A stretch of 64,000 nt of DNA from Pelobium manganitolerans (lineage in GTDB: Bacteria; Bacteroidota; Bacteroidia; Sphingobacteriales; Sphingobacteriaceae): the NCBI RefSeq assembly GCF_003609575.1, contig NZ_MBTA01000029.1:1-64000 (forward strand). Reading direction: 5' to 3'. The notes under the pieces were generated by a model, which made no database searches, had not been told where the DNA came from, and saw nothing but the letters and a program-made list of their open reading frames with translations. Made by a program: the position numbers and the translations under genes. Within the stretch, counting starts at the first letter, position 1; each line of letters starts with the position of its first letter. This document shows, piece by piece, positions 7,525 through 17,274 of the stretch.

Positions 7525-8967
7525 TTAAACGTACGAGGAATTAGAAGATTTTTGCTTACGTGCACTTAAATAGAACCAAATCAAACCCAAGACCGCCACG
7601 GCAACCCCCGCTAAACACCCAATTGCTGGCGAGAGGCTAAAACCTTCTGGCGCAATCAATAAATAGCTGGTTATGACCGCAGTCATGAAAGAGGCGGGAA
7701 CTAAGGCGATGATATATTTTTTTTTGTTTTTGTAAAGATATATAGTAATCGTCCACAGAACTATTGTAGCCAAAGTTTGATTAGTCCATGCAAAATAACG
7801 CCACACTATCCCAAAATCCAGTTGCATCAATAGAATAGCAATAGCAAATAGTGGTATACTTATTAAAAACCTATTTTTTAGAAGGTCCTGGCGTTGTTTG
7901 AAAATATCCGCAATAATGATTCTAGCGCTCCTAAAGGCTGTGTCACCAGAAGTTATAGGTGCCGCTACTACTCCTAATAAAGCCAATATACCTCCTAAGC
8001 TACCTAAAAGAGAGTGGGATATCTCATTAACTACAAAAGCCGCATTCCCCTTTTGGGCCGTCATCACCGCATTCAGATCACTAGGTCCTCCATAAAAAGA
8101 CATTCCTATTGCCGCCCATATTAACGCGACTATACCTTCTGTAACCATCGCACCGAAAAAAACAGGGCGTCCCTGTTTTTCATTGGTCATGCAACGCGCC
8201 ATGAGCGGTGATTGCGTGGCGTGAAAGCCCGAAATTGCGCCACATGCTATTGTCACAAACACAAACGGAAAAATTGGAAATGAATCGGGCTGGTTGTGGA
8301 AGTTACGAAGGGTATTGAAATTCACTTCAGGAACCTGTATTTTATTGACGAACATCATCGCTAAAATCCCAAATGCCATAAATAGTAGTGCTACCCCAAA
8401 TACCGGATAGATTTTGCCAATCAGTTTATCTATTGGTAATATTGTAGATAGGACATAGTAAATAAAAATTATCGCCACCCAAAACATAGTACCGCCAAAC
8501 CCATCCGCAATGTCTACCAAAATCTTTGCAGGTCCCATAATAAAAACTGTACCTACCATAATTAGTAAGACCACCGAAAATAAACGCATAAAGTGCTTCA
8601 CGTTGTCTCCTAAATAATACCCACAAATTTCGGTTATACTCTCTCCCTTATGCCTAATAGAGAGCATTCCTGAAAAATAATCATGGACGCCCCCTGCCAA
8701 AAGCGTTCCCAACACAATCCACAAAAAAGCTACCGGCCCCCACATGGCTCCCGCTACAGCACCAAATATGGGCCCTAAGCCTGCGATGTTTAAAAATTGA
8801 ATTAAAAATATCTTCCAAACCGGTAAAGGGACAAAATCTACTCCGTCCTGTTGCGCTATTGCCGGAGTTGCACGGTTTGGATTTACACCAAAAATACCTT
8901 CGCAAAATTTGGATATTAAAAAATAGCCCACAATTAGGACAAAAATTGAAATAAGGAAAGAAATCAT
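7525..8967 (-). CDS. cstA: CstA-family carbon starvation transporter
   Basis: This 480-aa integral membrane protein of the CstA/BtsT family has the conserved LNIAGLGPIFGAVAGAMWGP segment near residues 60-80, GGVHDYFSG after it, and GFHATQSPLMARCM in the middle. The length fits the short CstA form. Family members import pyruvate or small peptides under carbon limitation. It is read divergently from the ROK regulator across a 210-base gap with repeated half-sites and runs toward nagX. Because the neighbouring operon ends in L-serine ammonia-lyase, which makes pyruvate, a pyruvate or amino-acid-related substrate is attractive, but this is inference. Confidence 0.9.
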   Translation of the reverse strand: MISFLISIFVLIVGYFLISKFCEGIFGVNPNRATPAIAQQDGVDFVPLPVWKIFLIQFLNIAGLGPIFGAVAGAMWGPVAFLWIVLGTLLAGGVHDYFSGMLSIRHKGESITEICGYYLGDNVKHFMRLFSVVLLIMVGTVFIMGPAKILVDIADGFGGTMFWVAIIFIYYVLSTILPIDKLIGKIYPVFGVALLFMAFGILAMMFVNKIQVPEVNFNTLRNFHNQPDSFPIFPFVFVTIACGAISGFHATQSPLMARCMTNEKQGRPVFFGAMVTEGIVALIWAAIGMSFYGGPSDLNAVMTAQKGNAAFVVNEISHSLLGSLGGILALLGVVAAPITSGDTAFRSARIIIADIFKQRQDLLKNRFLISIPLFAIAILLMQLDFGIVWRYFAWTNQTLATIVLWTITIYLYKNKKKYIIALVPASFMTAVITSYLLIAPEGFSLSPAIGCLAGVAVAVLGLIWFYLSARKQKSSNSSYV

Positions 8968-8992
8968 AACGGCTCTAGGTTATCTGAACGCT

Positions 8993-9102
8993 AACTTATT
9001 AAATTTTATTTATAAGTTCTCGAAAATATTTAGCCTTATAAAAATCTTTTAGCATAAAATTTTTAGTGAACTGTAAATCACTATATTTGAAAAAATCACT
9101 AA
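8993..9102. promoter_or_regulatory. cstA/ROK intergenic operator candidates
   Basis: The 210-base divergent gap holds two ordered repeats. AACTTAT (8993-8999) and ATAAGTT (9012-9018) form a 7-bp inverted repeat close to cstA. Further right, AAATCACTA occurs at 75-83 and 93-101 of the 9000 block, an 18-base direct spacing, and TTAGTGA at 9063-9069 mirrors the TCACTAA of the second copy. TATATTTG at 9082-9089 fits a Bacteroidota -7 box. The ROK protein is the obvious candidate to bind here. The repeats are seen; the binding is inferred. Confidence 0.45.
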
Positions 9103-9177
9103 GCTCAAAAAAATTTACCGAATATCTGTGTTTGCTTAAGATAATGGGCTTATAAATAACCTTTAACTGAAAAAGTT

Positions 9178-10389
9178 ATGACTTTTTTTGATGAGCTAGT
9201 GAATGAGAACATCACTGGCGTAGCATATAAAAATATTAATATTAAAAAGTCTGTGTTATCTTATTTTGCTAATACAGGGAATTCAACGATCGCAGAATTA
9301 TGCAAGGAATTGGGACTCAGCGCTCCAAAAATCAACAATATATTTACTGACTTGATTGAAGATGGGTTGGTTAAAGCTTATGGCAAAGTTGACTCAACCG
9401 GCGGCAGACGCCCAAAAATTTATGGTTTAGTGCCAGAGTCAGCTTTTTTTATTGGTGTCGATATTAAACAAGACCATATTAACATTGGCGCTTCCGACTT
9501 ACAGAAAAATATTATTAAGCTGCTGGATAACCAACCATTTTTACTCACCAACGAAAAAGAATCGCTACAAAAGCTATGTAAACTTATCAAATCTTTTATC
9601 AAAGAGCTAAACGTTCCTAAAGATAAAATTTTGGGAATCGGAGTAAATTTAAGCGGGCGCATTAATTATGCAACTGGCTATAGTTATAGCTTTTTTCATT
9701 TTGATGAAGAACCTTTGAGCAAGATTATGGAACGTGAAATTGGCTATAAAACGTTCTTGGAAAACGACTCGCGTGCAATGGCTTTTGGAGAGTTTAATTC
9801 GGGAATTGTGAAAGACGAGAAAAACGTGCTATACCTCAACTTGGATTACGGTTTAGGGATGGGAATTATGATTAATAGCCAATTATATTATGGCAAATCC
9901 GGGTTTGCGGGCGAATTTGGCCATATCCCTATCTTTGAAAATGAAATTATATGCAGATGTGGCAAAAAAGGATGCTTAGAAACCGAAGCCTCGGGCTGGG
10001 CATTGGTAAGGATGTTTAAAGAAAGACTGCGCAATGGTTCCTCTTCGCTGATTAGGACAGAAATAGATGATATAGACCTAAATGCAATTATTGATGCCGC
10101 AAATAATGATGACACCTTAGCAATAGAATTGATAGCTGAAGTGGGCAGCAATTTAGGAAGAGGAATTGCTCTACTAATTAACGTGTTTAACCCCGAACTT
10201 ATACTCATGGGCGGTATACTGTCGTCAACCGGCGAGTATCTTCGCTTACCTATTAAAAGTGCCATCAATAAATACTCCTTAAGCCTTGTACATGCCGACA
10301 CGCAACTAAAAACGTCTAAACTTGGAGAGAGAGCGGGCGTTATTGGTGCATGCCTTTTGGTTCGCAACCGTTTGTTGGCATTGCACTAG
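9178..10389 (+). CDS. ROK-family transcriptional regulator (NagC/Mlc-like)
   Basis: This 403-aa protein has an N-terminal winged helix (about residues 22-80: [20 protein letters not shown], then a wing with [11 protein letters not shown]) joined to a ROK sugar-sensing domain. In that domain the [12 protein letters not shown] strand, the [12 protein letters not shown] motif, GEFGHIPI and the zinc ligands of [10 protein letters not shown] (C259, C261, C266) are visible. Such proteins repress amino-sugar genes until GlcNAc-6-phosphate or a free sugar binds. It is divergent from cstA-nagX and its stop overlaps that of the serine ammonia-lyase by four bases, tail to tail. It is likely the local repressor; the effector is not determinable from sequence. 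Confidence 0.9.
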   Translation: MTFFDELVNENITGVAYKNINIKKSVLSYFANTGNSTIAELCKELGLSAPKINNIFTDLIEDGLVKAYGKVDSTGGRRPKIYGLVPESAFFIGVDIKQDHINIGASDLQKNIIKLLDNQPFLLTNEKESLQKLCKLIKSFIKELNVPKDKILGIGVNLSGRINYATGYSYSFFHFDEEPLSKIMEREIGYKTFLENDSRAMAFGEFNSGIVKDEKNVLYLNLDYGLGMGIMINSQLYYGKSGFAGEFGHIPIFENEIICRCGKKGCLETEASGWALVRMFKERLRNGSSSLIRTEIDDIDLNAIIDAANNDDTLAIELIAEVGSNLGRGIALLINVFNPELILMGGILSSTGEYLRLPIKSAINKYSLSLVHADTQLKTSKLGERAGVIGACLLVRNRLLALH

Positions 10390-11813
10390 CAATCGCACAA
10401 ACTGACTGGAATATTTATTGCTAAGCCTCCTTCGGCGGTCTCTTTATATTTTGCATTCATATCCAGTGCGGTTTCCCACATGGTTTTCACCACATCGTCT
10501 AAAGAAACTTTAGCAAGATCCGGACTACCATTAAGCGCAAGCTGAGCTGCTGTAATTGCTTTCATTGCGCCCATTGTATTCCGTTCTATGCAAGGTATTT
10601 GCACCAGTCCAGCTACCGGATCACAGGTAAGCCCAAGGTGGTGTTCCATAGCTATTTCGGCAGCCATTAAACATTGGCCGGGGCTACCGCCCAAAACCTC
10701 TGTTAAGGCAGAAGCAGCCATAGCAGAACTCACGCCTATTTCGGCCTGGCAACCGCCCATGGCGGCAGATATTGTTGCACCGTTTTTGAATATAGCGCCT
10801 ATTTCAGCGGCATTAAGCAAAAAATCTTTAATCTTCCGCTCCGAAGAGCCTTTGCAAAAAATAATATAGTACAACAAAACTGCTGGGACTACGCCAGCCG
10901 AGCCATTTGTCGGCGCGGTTACTATACGACCAAAGTTTGCGTTTTCCTCATTTACAGCAAGTGCAAAACAACTTACCCATGCCAAGGTGTATTGGAAACC
11001 ATTGCCACTATTGCGGATGGCTGTTAACCAGCTAGAAACATCCAAGTAAAGCTTACCGGCTAAAAGCTGATGGTTATGTATGGCCGCCCGTCGCCGAACG
11101 TTTAAACCTCCGGGTAAAACGCCTTCAGTATTACAGCCTTTATACACACTTGCTAACATCATCTGCCAAATATGGTCTAATTCGGCATAAATGACATTTT
11201 TGTCTTTTTTAACTTTCTCGTTCTCTAAAACTACGGCACTAATAGATAGCCCGCTTTTATTACACCACTCTAGAAGCTGTGTCGCATTATTAATCGGATA
11301 TGGTACTGTATTTTCGTGGTCTTCAATTTTTTCTTCAGATTCTTTCTGAATCATACCTCCGCCCATAGAGAAATAAGTTTCTTGTAAAATATGCCCGCCA
11401 ATGCTAGCTTTAAAAGTTAGTCCGTTGGGATGAAAGTCCAATGTTTCGTCTTTCAAAAAAACAATATCGTTTTTTACAGAAAAAGGAACAGTATGTTTGC
11501 CAGCCAACAATATTGTTTGGCTTTGTGTGATATTTTCGATTTCAGCATTGAGCGTATTTAAATCCATCTCTACCGGATCGAAGCCCGCTAAACCTAGGGT
11601 AATAGCTTTGTCTGTTCCGTGACCAACACCGGTTTTAGACAAAGAACCGTACAAAATCACGGTGATAGAAGATACCCCTGAAAAAGCCCCGCACTTTTGT
11701 TTTATAAGTTTAAGAAAAGCCTGCGCTGCTCTCCATGGCCCTAATGTATGAGAGCTTGATGGGCCAACACCCACCTTAAGAATATCAAAAACAGAAACGC
11801 GAGATTGTATCAT
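10386..11813 (-). CDS. sdaA: L-serine ammonia-lyase (iron-sulfur dependent, single chain)
   Basis: This 475-aa enzyme deaminates L-serine to pyruvate and ammonia in the cytoplasm. The N terminus has the beta-domain signature [16 protein letters not shown] (residues about 16-31). The alpha domain carries [31 protein letters not shown] and the cysteines of [20 protein letters not shown] that hold the [4Fe-4S] cluster. Length and domain order match one-chain SdaA. It begins 26 bases after the SGNH hydrolase and reads as the last gene of the SusC/SusD operon, an unusual companion for a glycan locus that suggests serine may be released from a glycopeptide or serine-decorated glycan. That link is inference. 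Confidence 0.95.
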   Translation of the reverse strand: MIQSRVSVFDILKVGVGPSSSHTLGPWRAAQAFLKLIKQKCGAFSGVSSITVILYGSLSKTGVGHGTDKAITLGLAGFDPVEMDLNTLNAEIENITQSQTILLAGKHTVPFSVKNDIVFLKDETLDFHPNGLTFKASIGGHILQETYFSMGGGMIQKESEEKIEDHENTVPYPINNATQLLEWCNKSGLSISAVVLENEKVKKDKNVIYAELDHIWQMMLASVYKGCNTEGVLPGGLNVRRRAAIHNHQLLAGKLYLDVSSWLTAIRNSGNGFQYTLAWVSCFALAVNEENANFGRIVTAPTNGSAGVVPAVLLYYIIFCKGSSERKIKDFLLNAAEIGAIFKNGATISAAMGGCQAEIGVSSAMAASALTEVLGGSPGQCLMAAEIAMEHHLGLTCDPVAGLVQIPCIERNTMGAMKAITAAQLALNGSPDLAKVSLDDVVKTMWETALDMNAKYKETAEGGLAINIPVSLCDC

Positions 11814-11839
11814 TTAGTAATGTAAAACTTATGTATGGC

Positions 11840-12556
11840 CTAATTTAGTTTTCGGTGTAATGCAGCCGGATAAGTATCACCGGTTGCCGTACCTTCACCG
11901 TTCATGTAAGCACCATAGGTGATGCTATCTCCAAAGCAGATTATTTCCATATCTGGCTTTAACAACTTATTATGTTTTAAGTAGCGATAAATTTTATCCG
12001 CGATAAACTTATACCCTTTTTCTGTAGGATGTATGCCATCTGCAATACCTTTGTTGCACTCATTTATAATCAAAGATTTACATGAGCCGTTAGGCGACCC
12101 TACATTTGTAAAAGCTTGATAAATATCAATAAAATGAAGACCCAGAGAATCTGCATAGTTTTTCTGAAAAGCATTAATTTTAAGAATCTTGTGGTTTGGA
12201 TTTTCTGTAAAAAGCGTACGCACATGGCGCTGAAAAAGGTAGCCGGTATCTATAGGAGGCGAAGATAACAAGATGGGGATTATTCCACACGACCGCATTT
12301 TTGAAACTAGGGTATCATAGTTTTTACGATAAACTTCATAAGATATAAACTTTTTAGAATTAACCATATCATTTGTACCTACCATTAAAATAACCATATC
12401 CGACGACTGGGCAATCACGTCCTTATCAATCCTTTTTAATAAATCAGCAGAGTTGTTACCTCCAATACCCTTGTTCACCACAACGCGCTGTGCCTGTGCT
12501 ACAAAGAATGTTATAAGCAAACAGCAGGTAACCCATACCTTCTTTTGGCACAACAT
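11840..12556 (-). CDS. Secreted SGNH/GDSL hydrolase with circularly permuted motif order
   Basis: This 238-aa protein has a signal peptide (residues 1-22) and begins its mature part at RVVVNKGIGGNNSADL, which is SGNH block II (Gly33). Block III follows as GTND (60-63) and block V as DGIHP (Asp173, His176). Block I, the GDS motif with the nucleophile Ser, is near the C terminus as CFGDSITYG (Ser211), and the protein ends TYPAALHRKLN. In ordinary SGNH esterases that block comes first and leads directly into block II. All catalytic blocks are present, in rotated order. It starts one base after the GH20 stop. A carbohydrate or peptidyl esterase role (for example O-deacetylation) is inferred from context. 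Confidence 0.88.
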   Translation of the reverse strand: MLCQKKVWVTCCLLITFFVAQAQRVVVNKGIGGNNSADLLKRIDKDVIAQSSDMVILMVGTNDMVNSKKFISYEVYRKNYDTLVSKMRSCGIIPILLSSPPIDTGYLFQRHVRTLFTENPNHKILKINAFQKNYADSLGLHFIDIYQAFTNVGSPNGSCKSLIINECNKGIADGIHPTEKGYKFIADKIYRYLKHNKLLKPDMEIICFGDSITYGAYMNGEGTATGDTYPAALHRKLN

Positions 12557-12557
12557 C

Positions 12558-15056
12558 TTAATTACTTATGGTAACGGTTTGACTTCCGCGCCCTTGCGCG
12601 TTAAATACTCTTAATTTTATAATGCCCCGTTCTTTTATCGGCTCATGATATTCTTGATCTGAATATGTAGGTATATCACCGTTCACCGTATAAACTATTT
12701 TCATAGATGGTATTTGAACATTTGCGTGTACCTTCCCATCTTTCACTATAGCTCCGGGCTTTGGTATTCGATATAAAAAACCGCCGGTATATTGATCTAA
12801 GAAAGGCAACTCTTTTTGCCCTATACGATTAACAAATTTGTTCCAATCGTTTAAGTAGGCGCGGTTAGCCTTAACACTGTCTGGTTCCGCTGCCCAATTT
12901 GGGTCTGCAGCCCAAGCTCTTTCTGCAAAGCTTAAAATTCTAGGTGCAAACAAATACTCCACTTGTTCATTGCTTCTTACATTCTCTGACCATATTAATG
13001 CTTGCAAACCCACAATATTGCTTTTGCCAAAATCTGTTAGCCGGTGATTGCTTCCAAGATCAGTGTTGAAATTATTTGTGGTTCCAAAGCTTGTTTTGTA
13101 ATAATCAAATGGAACAAATTTAAAAGGACCATCTAAATCAGAAAATGCAGCCCAATAAGTACCTAGTTCATCAAAATCTGGATATGCGGCCATGTCTAAA
13201 TAAAAGTTGGTAGCGGGCGCTAGCACTGTTTTATAGCCGGCATTCGCCAATCGGTAAGCTAAATCTGCCCCGCCTAAATTGTTCCACACATATGCGTGGA
13301 AATTCTCATCTACAAATTGCGGATTAGGTATGTACCTCAGCCTACCATCAAGTTTCGTTTTCCTTAAGGCAACTTCCTCCCAGCCAGACAAGTATAAATC
13401 ACGCTTTTGTAGAATGGCGTTCACTTTGCCGTAAAAATAATACCACAAATCATCAACAGACTGCATCGTTGCATCTGATTCTAAAAGCGTTACAACCGCC
13501 GGAGATTTTTCCCACACCCCAGCCGGAACTTCATCACCACCCATGTGTATAGTTTTTAGCGGTGCTTCGGCTTCTTTATATATCTCTACAACTTCATCAA
13601 TCACTTTTTCGATGAAATTATAAGTCGATGGTAAGGCAACGTTAATTACATTATCGGTCCATTTTTGTACGGAGCGGTAAACGGAACTGTCTTGCAAATC
13701 TGTTAACAGGTATTTTTCCGCTTCCTCTTTAGCATCACTTAACATCAGACGCTTATACCGGCTTTCCATAGATTTAATAGCCGCCCTTGCATGCCCAGGA
13801 GTCTCTATTTCTGGAATAACCTGAATGTGCCTTTGTGTGGCATATTTTAATATATCCATAAAATCGGCTTTGCTGTAAAAACCACTGCCCGGCAACTTGT
13901 TTATGCTTGGCCCAGAAGCGTAAGATGGGGGAAGGCTATTAAGATTATCGGCGGTATGTCCGCGCTGCGCGCCAACCTGAGTAAGTTCGGGTAAACCCGG
14001 AATTTCAAGTCGCCAGCCCTCATCATCATTTAAATGGAAATGGAATACGTTTAGTTTATAAAGCGCCATTACATCCAATAGCTTTTTCACCTCTTCTTTC
14101 GGATGGAAGTTTCGTGCGACATCAAGCATAAAGGCACGGTAGCCAAAGCGTGGACTGTCCGAAACTTTTAAAAACGGCAGCTTTACTACTTGCTGTTTGC
14201 CAACAAAGGCTTGGGCAGGAATTAAACTTTTTAACGATTGGATACCGTAAAAAACGCCGACGTTTGAAGATGCCGAAATACTGATTCCGTCGCGGGTAAT
14301 ATTAAGTAGGTAAGCTTCTGGTTTGAGCGTGTCTTGCTTTACCAATCTGATGCTGTTTTTAGCGTTTTTGTTTGTAAATGAAGGTTTTAGTCCAAAAATA
14401 TTTTGAAGTTCTTGCTGCAACAAATCGCGTTCTGCATTAAATGCCACATCGGCAACGATAGAGGTTTTGTAATTCAACTTAAAAATCCCCTTTCCCATAG
14501 CAATATGTCGCGGTGTAGGAAATATTTTGGAAATACTGTCTGCAGGCAGTTTGGTAATCCCTAAATTTCTTCTATATATATCTTCCGGTAAAAGATGTTT
14601 GGTGTAAAATGCCTCATTAAGTGGCAACACGGTTATTTCTTCTAGCGGAAAGCCCATAGTTGGGTTATTATCCCAAACCAGATAGAATCCGCCCGGCGCA
14701 TCCCTAAAATTGATGGCTCTACCGCTTGCGGTGTAAGGAATTTCCACTTTTTCGCCTGGCGCCAGTGGCACAAATCGTTGTTGCGGAATAATCCGATTTA
14801 AATCTCCGTTAATGCTTTCCCAAACAACGGTTTTTGGAGTGTGATACACTGTGCGGCCGTAATTAAGGTAAAGTTTCCAACCGGAGGCAGGCAATGTCTG
14901 GGTTGATTGGTTAATAATGGTTAACAAGGCATGGATCTTAGCCTCATCTTCCTCTACCCCTGTAACCTGCCAAGAAACTTTCAATTTTGAAACGTCAATA
15001 TCCTGCGCAAAACATGTAGCGCTTGTTAATAGCAGTAAAAATAATATTCTAAGCAT
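12558..15056 (-). CDS. Beta-N-acetylhexosaminidase, GH20
   Basis: This 832-aa secreted enzyme removes terminal beta-linked GlcNAc or GalNAc. The start at MLRILFLLLL gives a clean signal peptide ending CFAQ; an upstream in-frame start only adds an untypical leader. Order: an N-terminal CHB-HEX-type carbohydrate-binding domain (about 20-150), a GH20b domain (about 170-300), the TIM barrel with FHFHLNDDEGWRLEIPG and the catalytic pair in HMGGDEV (Asp508-Glu509), then a C-terminal CHB-HEX-C-like beta domain. It sits 40 bases after the DUF4855 gene and one base before the SGNH gene in the SusC/SusD operon. The chain is periplasmic or outer-membrane-associated, with no lipobox. Confidence 0.95.
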   Translation of the reverse strand: MLRILFLLLLTSATCFAQDIDVSKLKVSWQVTGVEEDEAKIHALLTIINQSTQTLPASGWKLYLNYGRTVYHTPKTVVWESINGDLNRIIPQQRFVPLAPGEKVEIPYTASGRAINFRDAPGGFYLVWDNNPTMGFPLEEITVLPLNEAFYTKHLLPEDIYRRNLGITKLPADSISKIFPTPRHIAMGKGIFKLNYKTSIVADVAFNAERDLLQQELQNIFGLKPSFTNKNAKNSIRLVKQDTLKPEAYLLNITRDGISISASSNVGVFYGIQSLKSLIPAQAFVGKQQVVKLPFLKVSDSPRFGYRAFMLDVARNFHPKEEVKKLLDVMALYKLNVFHFHLNDDEGWRLEIPGLPELTQVGAQRGHTADNLNSLPPSYASGPSINKLPGSGFYSKADFMDILKYATQRHIQVIPEIETPGHARAAIKSMESRYKRLMLSDAKEEAEKYLLTDLQDSSVYRSVQKWTDNVINVALPSTYNFIEKVIDEVVEIYKEAEAPLKTIHMGGDEVPAGVWEKSPAVVTLLESDATMQSVDDLWYYFYGKVNAILQKRDLYLSGWEEVALRKTKLDGRLRYIPNPQFVDENFHAYVWNNLGGADLAYRLANAGYKTVLAPATNFYLDMAAYPDFDELGTYWAAFSDLDGPFKFVPFDYYKTSFGTTNNFNTDLGSNHRLTDFGKSNIVGLQALIWSENVRSNEQVEYLFAPRILSFAERAWAADPNWAAEPDSVKANRAYLNDWNKFVNRIGQKELPFLDQYTGGFLYRIPKPGAIVKDGKVHANVQIPSMKIVYTVNGDIPTYSDQEYHEPIKERGIIKLRVFNAQGRGSQTVTISN

Positions 15057-15096
15057 TTTGAGATAATTTATAACAACACAAACAAGCTGAAAGGTG

Positions 15097-16200
15097 CTAT
15101 TCAGTATTATTACCAAGTTCTAAATTTAATTTTTGTTGTCGCCGAGCGATTATGTCGGCAAGGTCTGTATAAGCCTTAAACACCAATGGATCATTTGCGG
15201 TAGCCATCTGCATCCAAGCCCCCCCACCTTCATAATAAGATACGGAAGGGGAATCCCAAACACCATATTTATCAAATAAATTGATGTAATCATAGAACCG
15301 ATCTATAAAACCAGGCTTAAATATTTTTGCGTCAAACTCCATTTCCATTGACATTCCGTGATCTCGGGCGAAAGTAAGTGCTCTGCTCATGATATAAATT
15401 GACTTATCCAGATCAAAGAAGTAATTAGGTTGTTGGTAAGCAATGTCAAAGCCTACTTCCTTCCATTGCTCTGCATTAGGAGCATAGTTGTACGGTATCC
15501 AACAAATTTTGTGCTTAGTCTGATGCACATAAGCAGTGACAGAAGAAATAATAGAAAGATCATATTTTGCGGACTCTGGAATCCAATAAAAGCCGGCCAG
15601 TTCTAAATATTTAAAGTTTTTATTTTTAAATTGCTCGATAGTTTGATCTACATACCACTGTACGGCTCTTAGGCGATCTGCTTCGTTGTCAAAATCCAGT
15701 TCTTGCTTATTTAAAGCGCCCCACTTTGTACCAACAATAGGGTTTGGTATTCCAAAAAATATTTTTCTTTTTGACGGCACACTATGTCCTGCATTGTGCA
15801 AGCTGTCCAATACTTTCTCAATAGCTGCAGGCCCATAAATCGCTGAAAAATTTTTGTGGATTAACCATTCCCACTCAGCTTTTGTTGGTTTTAAGGTATA
15901 AGATGTTGCCGAGCCAAAATCGTAAGCTTTTTTATTGATTTTTGCCTGGATTTCTAAAAAAAGAAAGGTATCAAATAGCCAATCCAAACCGGTCGCATTG
16001 GGGCGAAAGACGTAGTGCTTTATTTCCGCCGTATTCCAAAGAGGCCTTTGCTCACCACCGTGGTAAATTAAAACCATATCAGAACTTCGGGAAGCAGAGG
16101 GGATTGGCTGCTTAGGCAGGTTGCCGTCCTCCTTCTTTTTCTGGCAGGCGAAGTTTAACAGCAACAACGCAGCAAGCGCCAATACAATAGGTTTTTTCAT
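15097..16200 (-). CDS. DUF4855-family lipoprotein, probable TIM-barrel glycoside hydrolase
   Basis: This is a 367-aa lipoprotein: signal MKKPIVLALAALLLLNFAC with the lipobox Cys near residue 19, then a Lys-rich linker. The body shows MVLIYHGGEQRPLWNTAEI, GLDWLFDTFLFLEIQ and a late SYYEGGGAWMQMA segment, a pattern I assign to DUF4855. Proteins of this group occur in polysaccharide utilization loci and look like (beta/alpha)8 barrels with acidic residues suited to hydrolysis (EFDAKIF, ELAGFYWIPE). Activity is unproven here. Its place between the Gfo/Idh and GH20 genes suggests it acts on the same glycan. Confidence 0.75.
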   Translation of the reverse strand: MKKPIVLALAALLLLNFACQKKKEDGNLPKQPIPSASRSSDMVLIYHGGEQRPLWNTAEIKHYVFRPNATGLDWLFDTFLFLEIQAKINKKAYDFGSATSYTLKPTKAEWEWLIHKNFSAIYGPAAIEKVLDSLHNAGHSVPSKRKIFFGIPNPIVGTKWGALNKQELDFDNEADRLRAVQWYVDQTIEQFKNKNFKYLELAGFYWIPESAKYDLSIISSVTAYVHQTKHKICWIPYNYAPNAEQWKEVGFDIAYQQPNYFFDLDKSIYIMSRALTFARDHGMSMEMEFDAKIFKPGFIDRFYDYINLFDKYGVWDSPSVSYYEGGGAWMQMATANDPLVFKAYTDLADIIARRQQKLNLELGNNTE

Positions 16201-16220
16201 AATCAGAAGGCTTTAAGATT

Positions 16221-17219
16221 TTATTTATTGAACATATCCTTTAGCGCAATAGGTAAAGAACCTCGCCTCTTACTTTCTGATGCGGCATCCATAAATGCAA
16301 GTATCTCCAGTGTTTCTGCACTAGACACAGGCGAAACACCTGTGTCAAAGAACTTGATGATTTCCAATAAAAGTGGCTCGTAGCCGGTATATGGGCCTAG
16401 TTGTACCACTCCTTTTTCACATATACATGTACCACCGAATACAGCAGGGCCTGCTGGCATACCGGTAAATGTTGCTACTCTCCCATCATCCCATATCCCT
16501 GTAACTACATCTGCCTGGGACGTGGACACACTGGTTACGGTTTTGCAACCGGTGCCCATTACCGCAAACAAAGTTTCTACCCCATGAATGCCGTACCAAT
16601 ATAAATCTGGATGGGTAGTCTCTTTTATGGCCGGGCTGTAACTAGTAGCTGCAGTAATTTTTCCGTACTCGCCCTTAGCTACCGCCTGTACATTTGGCAT
16701 ATAACGCAAAGAGGACGATGAAAATACGGGCACATTTTTTTTTAAAGCTAGGTCGAAAATTTTCTCGGCATCTAAAAGAGAAGCCGCTATAGGTTTATCA
16801 ATGAATAACGGTTTGCGGGCATGAATAACCTGCGAGGCTTGGGGCAAGTGCATCCTACCGTCGTTTGTTTCTAAAAGCACTACATCAACCTGTCGCAATA
16901 ACTCTGTGATAGAACCGGTAATGCCTACACCCATCTGACGTACTTCATCAACGTATTTCGGGATTCGCTCTGCTGCACTAGTTATGGTCTGCGTACCATA
17001 CGGATAAGCAACCACAACCTTATAATGCTGATAACGCTCTGGATTTCCGTTTATAGCTTTGGTAAAAGCTACGCTGTGAGAGGTATCTAAACCTATAATA
17101 CCTATTTTTTTTGAAGAGGACTGCCGAGGAATTTCTAAAGCAAAGGACGGGGTTAAACTAAATGATAGCCCCGCTATACCTGCCTGTTTTAAAAATGTTC
17201 TTCGTTTTAAGCCTCTCAC
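16221..17219 (-). CDS. Tat-exported Gfo/Idh/MocA oxidoreductase
   Basis: This 332-aa protein has a twin-arginine leader (KRRTFLKQAGIAGLSFSL) and so should be folded with its cofactor in the cytoplasm and exported to the periplasm. The Rossmann part begins KKIGIIGLDTSHSVAF, with a nonstandard dinucleotide loop, and contains LFIDKPIAASLLDAEKIF, the usual (D/E)KP segment of the family. The C-terminal half is the alpha/beta substrate domain. Tat-exported members carry tightly bound NAD(P) and can act as sugar oxidoreductases or oxidative glycosidases. It is the fifth gene of the SusC/SusD operon. The chemistry on the imported glycan is inferred. Confidence 0.88.
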   Translation of the reverse strand: MRGLKRRTFLKQAGIAGLSFSLTPSFALEIPRQSSSKKIGIIGLDTSHSVAFTKAINGNPERYQHYKVVVAYPYGTQTITSAAERIPKYVDEVRQMGVGITGSITELLRQVDVVLLETNDGRMHLPQASQVIHARKPLFIDKPIAASLLDAEKIFDLALKKNVPVFSSSSLRYMPNVQAVAKGEYGKITAATSYSPAIKETTHPDLYWYGIHGVETLFAVMGTGCKTVTSVSTSQADVVTGIWDDGRVATFTGMPAGPAVFGGTCICEKGVVQLGPYTGYEPLLLEIIKFFDTGVSPVSSAETLEILAFMDAASESKRRGSLPIALKDMFNK

Positions 17220-17274
17220 TGTTGCCTTCTTTTATTACTAACGTTTATCAATGAGCAAACCGCTCTCTTAAATA

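Noticed and set aside
8968-9177. Riboswitch in the cstA/ROK gap
   Set aside because: No long conserved helices, only short repeats typical of protein operators.
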